Below are positions 60,504-64,000 of a stretch of 64,000 nucleotides of DNA, piece after piece. Source of the stretch: Dorea sp. AM10-31 (GTDB lineage Bacteria > Bacillota > Clostridia > Lachnospirales > Lachnospiraceae). Numbering within the stretch: position 1 is the first letter of the stretch; every line of letters begins with the position of its first letter. Made by a program: the position numbers and the translations under genes. The notes beneath the pieces were generated by a model, which was not told the DNA's origin, made no database searches, and saw nothing but the letters and a program-made list of their open reading frames with translations. The stretch spans positions 1-64,000 of the forward strand of contig NZ_QTUV01000011.1 in NCBI RefSeq assembly GCF_003435815.1. The letters run 5' to 3'.

Positions 60504-61361
60504 TCAATATGTGCCCAGCTCACTTAAGTACTGGTCGATTTTTTTCAGCCGCTTCTCAATGCCCTTCACATGGTGGCTGATCGTATCAAGCAGTGCTTCA
60601 CATGCAAACTGTGGTGCGACAAGAGAATTGAAAAAAGCATTGCTGTCAACCGGAACTGTAATCAGAACAGTGGCATAAGGTGCGAGAAGTGCACTTGGCT
60701 TGTCTGTGAAAAGAATAATCTGTGCGCCGGCATCACATGCCATCTGTACAGCAAGTTTATCCATGGAAGAGTACCTTGGAAAGCTGAATACGATCAGGCA
60801 GTCCTCTTTTGAAATATTACACATATGATCAATCGGGCTGATGGAAGCGGAAGAAGTGCTTTCCACTCCGCGTACCATATGCTTCAGGTACAGAAGGAAA
60901 TAATCGCCCAGACATGCATTGCCGCGGGATGCAACGATATATTTGTGTCTGCTGTTGATAATAATATTTGCAGCTTCATCAAAAGCAGAAGTTGCATTCT
61001 GCGAAAAAATAGTATCCAGATTTTTCGTTGTATTTTTATAATGTCTTTTAATATAATCTGAATTAGTTTCCAATTTTGCCTGCTTGGCAACTCGCTGTGA
61101 AGGTACAGTAATGGAGCTGGAAATGCTCAGCACCTTATCCTGATAATCCTTTCGCAGGGATTTCTGGAATTCCATAAATCCACTGTAACCCAGAGAGCGG
61201 CTGAACCGTACGACAGAAGATTCGCTTACGCCAAGAGTGTCGGCGATATCCGTTGAAGTCATAAAGCAGGCATCGGCTGAATTGTCCAGAACATATTTGG
61301 CAATCAGCTTCTGCGTTTTTGTCAGAGTTGCATTATGTATTGTTTCTCTTAGTTCTTTCAT
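60504..61361 (-). CDS. MurR/RpiR-family transcriptional regulator
   Basis: A 285-residue regulator: N-terminal helix-turn-helix (about 15-75, MTSTDIADTLGVSESSVVRFSRSLGYSGFMEFQ, quoted by LGVSESSVVRFSRSLG) and a C-terminal SIS domain (about 125-265) that binds phosphosugars (YIVASRGNACLGDYFLLYL, IVFSFPRYSSMDKLAVQMAC). Divergent from alanine dehydrogenase with palindromes in the 287-base spacer, so it probably controls that gene; an amino acid catabolic target would be atypical for the family but is known for some RpiR proteins. Confidence 0.9.
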   Translation of the reverse strand: MKELRETIHNATLTKTQKLIAKYVLDNSADACFMTSTDIADTLGVSESSVVRFSRSLGYSGFMEFQKSLRKDYQDKVLSISSSITVPSQRVAKQAKLETNSDYIKRHYKNTTKNLDTIFSQNATSAFDEAANIIINSRHKYIVASRGNACLGDYFLLYLKHMVRGVESTSSASISPIDHMCNISKEDCLIVFSFPRYSSMDKLAVQMACDAGAQIILFTDKPSALLAPYATVLITVPVDSNAFFNSLVAPQFACEALLDTISHHVKGIEKRLKKIDQYLSELGTY

Positions 61362-61448
61362 AGTCTATTCCTCAGTTTTTTTACATATAAATAGAAATGA
61401 GATATTTCTAACTTAAATTTAATCATGAAAAGCCTAAATATGCAAGTG

Positions 61449-61500
61449 CAATTGTAGGTACAATTGACATATTATTAACGAAAATAAAACTTTCGTGAAA
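61449..61500. promoter_or_regulatory. Palindromes between rpiR-family gene and ald
   Basis: CAATTGTAGGTACAATTG (61449-61466) is a perfect 8-2-8 dyad, overlapping a TTGACA on the plus strand. TTTCGTGAAA (61491-61500) is a second short dyad. Either could be an operator for the RpiR-type protein. A TATAAT at 61540-61545 lies between these sites and ald, but its matching -35 is weak. Nothing else is seen in the 61362-61648 spacer. Confidence 0.5.
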
Positions 61501-61648
61501 TAAATAACTTTTATTGCATAACAGAAATGGTTGTGTTAGTATAATTTTAGAGATAAATGAATAATATTCTTCATAAAAAAAGAAAGATGAAAAATATTAT
61601 CCCGGAAACTAAAAAGAAACGACATCAGTAAAACAGGAGGTAGTAAAA

Positions 61649-62764
61649 ATGAAAGTTGGATGCGTAAAAGAAATCAAAAACAATGAATTTCGTGTAGGTA
61701 TGACCCCTAACAATGTAAAGAGTTATAAAAATGCAGGACATGAAGTTTATATCGAAAAAGGCGCAGGGGTTGGCTCCGGCTTTACAGACAAAGAGTATGA
61801 AGATGCGGGCGCAATCATGATTGATTCTGCAAAAGAAGTATGGGACACCGTTGAGATGATGATCAAAGTAAAAGAGCCTCTTCCGGAAGAATATCCATTA
61901 TTCCATGAAGGCCTGATTCTTTATACATATTTACATCTGGCAGCGGACAAACCGCAGACAGATGCACTCCTGAATGGAAAAGTAAAAGGCGTTGCATATG
62001 AGACATTGATTGAGCGTGACGGAAGTATTCCGCTTCTTGCACCGATGAGCCAGATTGCAGGCCGTCTGAGTATTCAGGAAGGCGCGAAATACCTCGAAAA
62101 ACGTTTTGGCGGAGAAGGTGTTCTCCTGGCAGGTGTTCCAGGTACACCAAAGGCTAATATTGTAATCTTAGGCGGTGGTTCTGTAGGAACGAACGCATGC
62201 AAGATCGCAGTAGGTATGGGTGCCAATGTAACAATCCTTGATATCAATTTAAAGAGACTTGCATATCTGGATGATATTTTTGGAGCAAGAATCCAGACAC
62301 TTGCATCTAATGATTCCAATATCGAACATGCAGTAAAAGAGGCAGATCTTGTAATCGGTTCTGTTCTGATTCCTGGTAAATCTGCACCGAAGCTGTTTAA
62401 AAAAGCATATTTAAAAGAGATGAAACCAGGTGCTGTATTTGTTGACGTGGCAGTTGACCAGGGCGGATGCGGTGAGACAACAAAAGTTACGTATCATGAT
62501 GATCCGATTTTTATTGAAGACGGAATCGTACATTACTGTGTAGGAAATATGCCTGGAGCAGTTCCGAGAACATCTACAATTGCGCTTACGAATGCAACAT
62601 TAAGCTATGGACTTCAGATTGCAGGAAAAGGTCTGGAGCAGGCTTGTAAAGATAACGAAGTGATTTTCTCAGCAATTAATACATACGATGGAAAACTGAC
62701 ATGTAAGAACGTTGCAGACAGTTATGACTGCTACGAATATGCAGATATCCATACACTCGTATAA
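61649..62764 (+). CDS. ald: Alanine dehydrogenase
   Basis: A 371-residue NAD-dependent enzyme interconverting L-alanine with pyruvate and ammonia. MKVGCVKEIKNNEFRVGMTP holds the substrate Arg, MMIKVKEPLPEEYPL the catalytic Lys, LYTYLHLAAD the catalytic His, and VILGGGSVGTNACKIAVGMGA the NAD fold; DVAVDQGGCGETT contains the conserved Asp. Full length. It allows alanine catabolism or ammonia assimilation and stands divergent from an RpiR-type regulator. Confidence 0.96.
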   Translation: MKVGCVKEIKNNEFRVGMTPNNVKSYKNAGHEVYIEKGAGVGSGFTDKEYEDAGAIMIDSAKEVWDTVEMMIKVKEPLPEEYPLFHEGLILYTYLHLAADKPQTDALLNGKVKGVAYETLIERDGSIPLLAPMSQIAGRLSIQEGAKYLEKRFGGEGVLLAGVPGTPKANIVILGGGSVGTNACKIAVGMGANVTILDINLKRLAYLDDIFGARIQTLASNDSNIEHAVKEADLVIGSVLIPGKSAPKLFKKAYLKEMKPGAVFVDVAVDQGGCGETTKVTYHDDPIFIEDGIVHYCVGNMPGAVPRTSTIALTNATLSYGLQIAGKGLEQACKDNEVIFSAINTYDGKLTCKNVADSYDCYEYADIHTLV

Positions 62765-62801
62765 GAGAGAAATTTCCAAACTTAATTCCTTCAAAGTTGC
62801 G

Positions 62802-62840
62802 AAAGAGAGCTTACAGTTTTTATTGTAAGCTCTCTTTAAT
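62802..62840 (+). terminator. Terminator after ald
   Basis: AAAGAGAGCTTACA and TGTAAGCTCTCTTT form a perfect 14-bp stem around an 8-base loop. The downstream arm overlaps the -35 of the next promoter. Confidence 0.92.
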
Positions 62841-62863
62841 TGTGTTATAGTGGTTGTATAACA
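62823..62863 (+). promoter_or_regulatory. Promoter and GntR (YtrA-type) operator of the gntR-clpC operon
   Basis: TTGTAA (62823-62828), a 17-base spacer and TATAGT (62846-62851). TGTTATA-N7-TATAACA (62843-62863), a perfect 7-bp dyad, covers the -10 and resembles operators of YtrA-type GntR repressors. Confidence 0.68.
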
Positions 62864-62882
62864 AAATGAAAAAGGTGATAAT

Positions 62883-63266
62883 GTGCTGATAGAAGTTGAT
62901 TTTAACAGCGATGAAGCAATCTATGTACAGTTGCAGAACCAGATCATTATGGGAATTGCAACAGAGATGATCAAAGAAGGTGATACGCTTCCGTCGGTCA
63001 GACGTCTTGCAGACAATATAGGGATTAATATGCATACGGTGAACAAGGCATATTCTATTTTAAAGCAGGAAGGCTTTATACAGCTTGACCGCAGACGAGG
63101 TGCTGTGATCGCCATAGACGTAGACAAAGCGAGAGCGCTTCTGAAGTTGGAAGAACAGTTAAGAATCCTTCTGGCAAAGGGATGCTGTAAGAATATAACC
63201 AGAGAAGAAGTTCATACTCTGGTTGATGAGATTTTTGATGAATACGGGAAAGGAAAGACAGAATGA
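62883..63266 (+). CDS. GntR-family regulator, YtrA type
   Basis: A 127-residue small regulator: winged helix (about 10-78) with [47 protein letters not shown] and [11 protein letters not shown], and a short two-helix C-terminal dimer arm ([21 protein letters not shown]) instead of an effector domain. The start is GTG after AAAGGTGAT; the overlapping ATG at 62881 is out of frame. Its stop shares ATGA with the clpC start, so the two are translationally coupled, and the operator in their promoter suggests autoregulation. Confidence 0.92.
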   Translation: MLIEVDFNSDEAIYVQLQNQIIMGIATEMIKEGDTLPSVRRLADNIGINMHTVNKAYSILKQEGFIQLDRRRGAVIAIDVDKARALLKLEEQLRILLAKGCCKNITREEVHTLVDEIFDEYGKGKTE

Positions 63267-64000
63267 TTTATACAGAACAGGCAAAAGAGGCGCTTCGCCT
63301 GTCCAGGACAATTGCGAAGGAGCTGCATCATCCTTATATAGGAACTGAGCATTTACTGCTTGCATTACAGAAAGTATTTACAGGTGTTGCAGGACAGGTG
63401 CTGGCAATGAACCGTGTGGATGAAGAACGTCTCGTGCAGGTTATTAATGAACTTGTAACTCCGGTTGCAGGTATACAGACGATTGACAGCAGAAGTATTA
63501 AGAACAGTCCAAGATTGGAATTTGTGTTAGAAGAGAGTAAGATAGAAGCAGTGCGCGTGCATGCAGATAAGATAGGAACAGAACACATGCTCCTTGCGCT
63601 TGTGCATGATGCAGACTGTGTGGCGGCAAGAATATTGCAGACGTTAAATATCAGTCTGCAGAAGATATCGCAGGATATCTGGCTTGTATCCGGTGTTGAT
63701 CCGAGAGAGATGATGGAGGATATGGCAGCAGATGCAGGTGGAAGAAAGGATTCCGTGCTGGATCAGTATGGAACAGATCTGACACTGCGTGCAGAAGAAG
63801 GCAAATTAGATCCGGTGATCGGACGAGAGAAAGAGATTGAGCGTCTGATGGAGATCTTAAGCAGAAGAACAAAGAACAATCCGTGCCTAGTCGGCGAACC
63901 GGGGGTAGGAAAGACCGCAGTGATCGAAGGTCTTGCAGCCCGAATTGCTGCAGGAATTGTTCCGGAAAATATGAAGAACAGGCGGATCTATACGATGGAT
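63263..64000 (+). CDS. clpC: ATP-dependent Clp protease ATP-binding subunit ClpC (partial, runs off the window)
   Basis: The first 246 residues of a class 1 Clp/Hsp100 unfoldase. The double Clp N-domain is present: [33 protein letters not shown] (quoted by [18 protein letters not shown]) and the second copy [41 protein letters not shown] leads into the first AAA domain with Walker [16 protein letters not shown]. The rest lies outside the window. In most Firmicutes clpC follows ctsR-mcsA-mcsB; here a GntR regulator takes that place. Confidence 0.93.
   Translation, partial: MIYTEQAKEALRLSRTIAKELHHPYIGTEHLLLALQKVFTGVAGQVLAMNRVDEERLVQVINELVTPVAGIQTIDSRSIKNSPRLEFVLEESKIEAVRVHADKIGTEHMLLALVHDADCVAARILQTLNISLQKISQDIWLVSGVDPREMMEDMAADAGGRKDSVLDQYGTDLTLRAEEGKLDPVIGREKEIERLMEILSRRTKNNPCLVGEPGVGKTAVIEGLAARIAAGIVPENMKNRRIYTMD

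Overview
The window reads as chromosomal DNA of a spore-forming member of the Lachnospiraceae (Clostridia, Bacillota). This is inferred from gene style: moderately AT-rich coding sequence, strong AGGAGG-type ribosome sites, frequent GTG/TTG starts, AddAB instead of RecBCD, tandem FeoA-FeoA-FeoB, a class 1B PyrK/PyrD pair, a small acid-soluble spore protein, a split AICAR transformylase / IMP cyclohydrolase and an M29 aminopeptidase with an extra N-terminal region. No phage, insertion sequence or CRISPR array was seen. Coding density is high, and most of the interest lies in regulatory sites, short dispersed repeats and a few odd proteins.

Layout. 1-2.3 kb: tRNA-Asn, then a GntR-family repressor divergent from proC, with near-identical operator palindromes in both promoters. 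2.5-4.8 kb: a free HMA metallochaperone and a P1B-type Zn/Cd ATPase behind an ArsR/SmtB-like operator. 4.9-9.6 kb: an iron locus (feoA, feoA, feoB, a DtxR-type regulator, a 45-residue FeoB-associated Cys-rich membrane protein, an unusual Fur-family protein and a membrane-anchored HMA protein). Two of its promoters carry a DtxR-like operator over the -10 and a Fur-like box downstream. 9.6-20.2 kb: DUF3841-like protein, acyltransferase, the two enzymes replacing PurH, an FAD oxidoreductase, a TetR/DegV divergent pair, a LysR pseudogene, a MATE exporter, an enolase with an inserted loop, and secG. 20.3-27.7 kb: rnr-smpB, an unknown 79-residue protein, a two-component system, hisH-hisF and ung. 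27.8-32.9 kb: a CadC-like ArsR repressor and a second P1B ATPase with altered metal-site residues, a TPR lipoprotein, hflX and an AraC regulator. 33-41 kb: dapF and addBA. 41-48.1 kb: HD protein, SASP, WecG/TagA-like protein, PucR-type regulator, ftsEX, an EnvC-like M23 peptidase and an S41 protease, the last four being consistent with a division/cell-wall set. 48.2-53.8 kb: pyrC-pyrF-pyrK-pyrD, an orphan protein resembling the N-terminus of D-proline reductase PrdA, then pyrE. 53.8-56.8 kb: small membrane proteins, VanZ-like protein and M29 aminopeptidase. 56.9-60.3 kb: purE-purM-purN-purD. 60.5-64 kb: RpiR regulator divergent from alanine dehydrogenase, and a YtrA-type GntR regulator translationally coupled to clpC, which runs off the end.

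How it fits together. De novo purine (purE/M/N/D plus the split PurH functions) and pyrimidine (pyrC/F/K/D/E) synthesis are well represented. Metal homeostasis is the other main theme: ferrous iron uptake under apparent double control, and two efflux-type ATPases about 25 kb apart that seem to share an ArsR operator motif. Two families of short structured intergenic repeats, one MITE-like with terminal inverted repeats, recur just downstream of genes or terminators. All calls come from reading the sequence; no alignment or database search was run.
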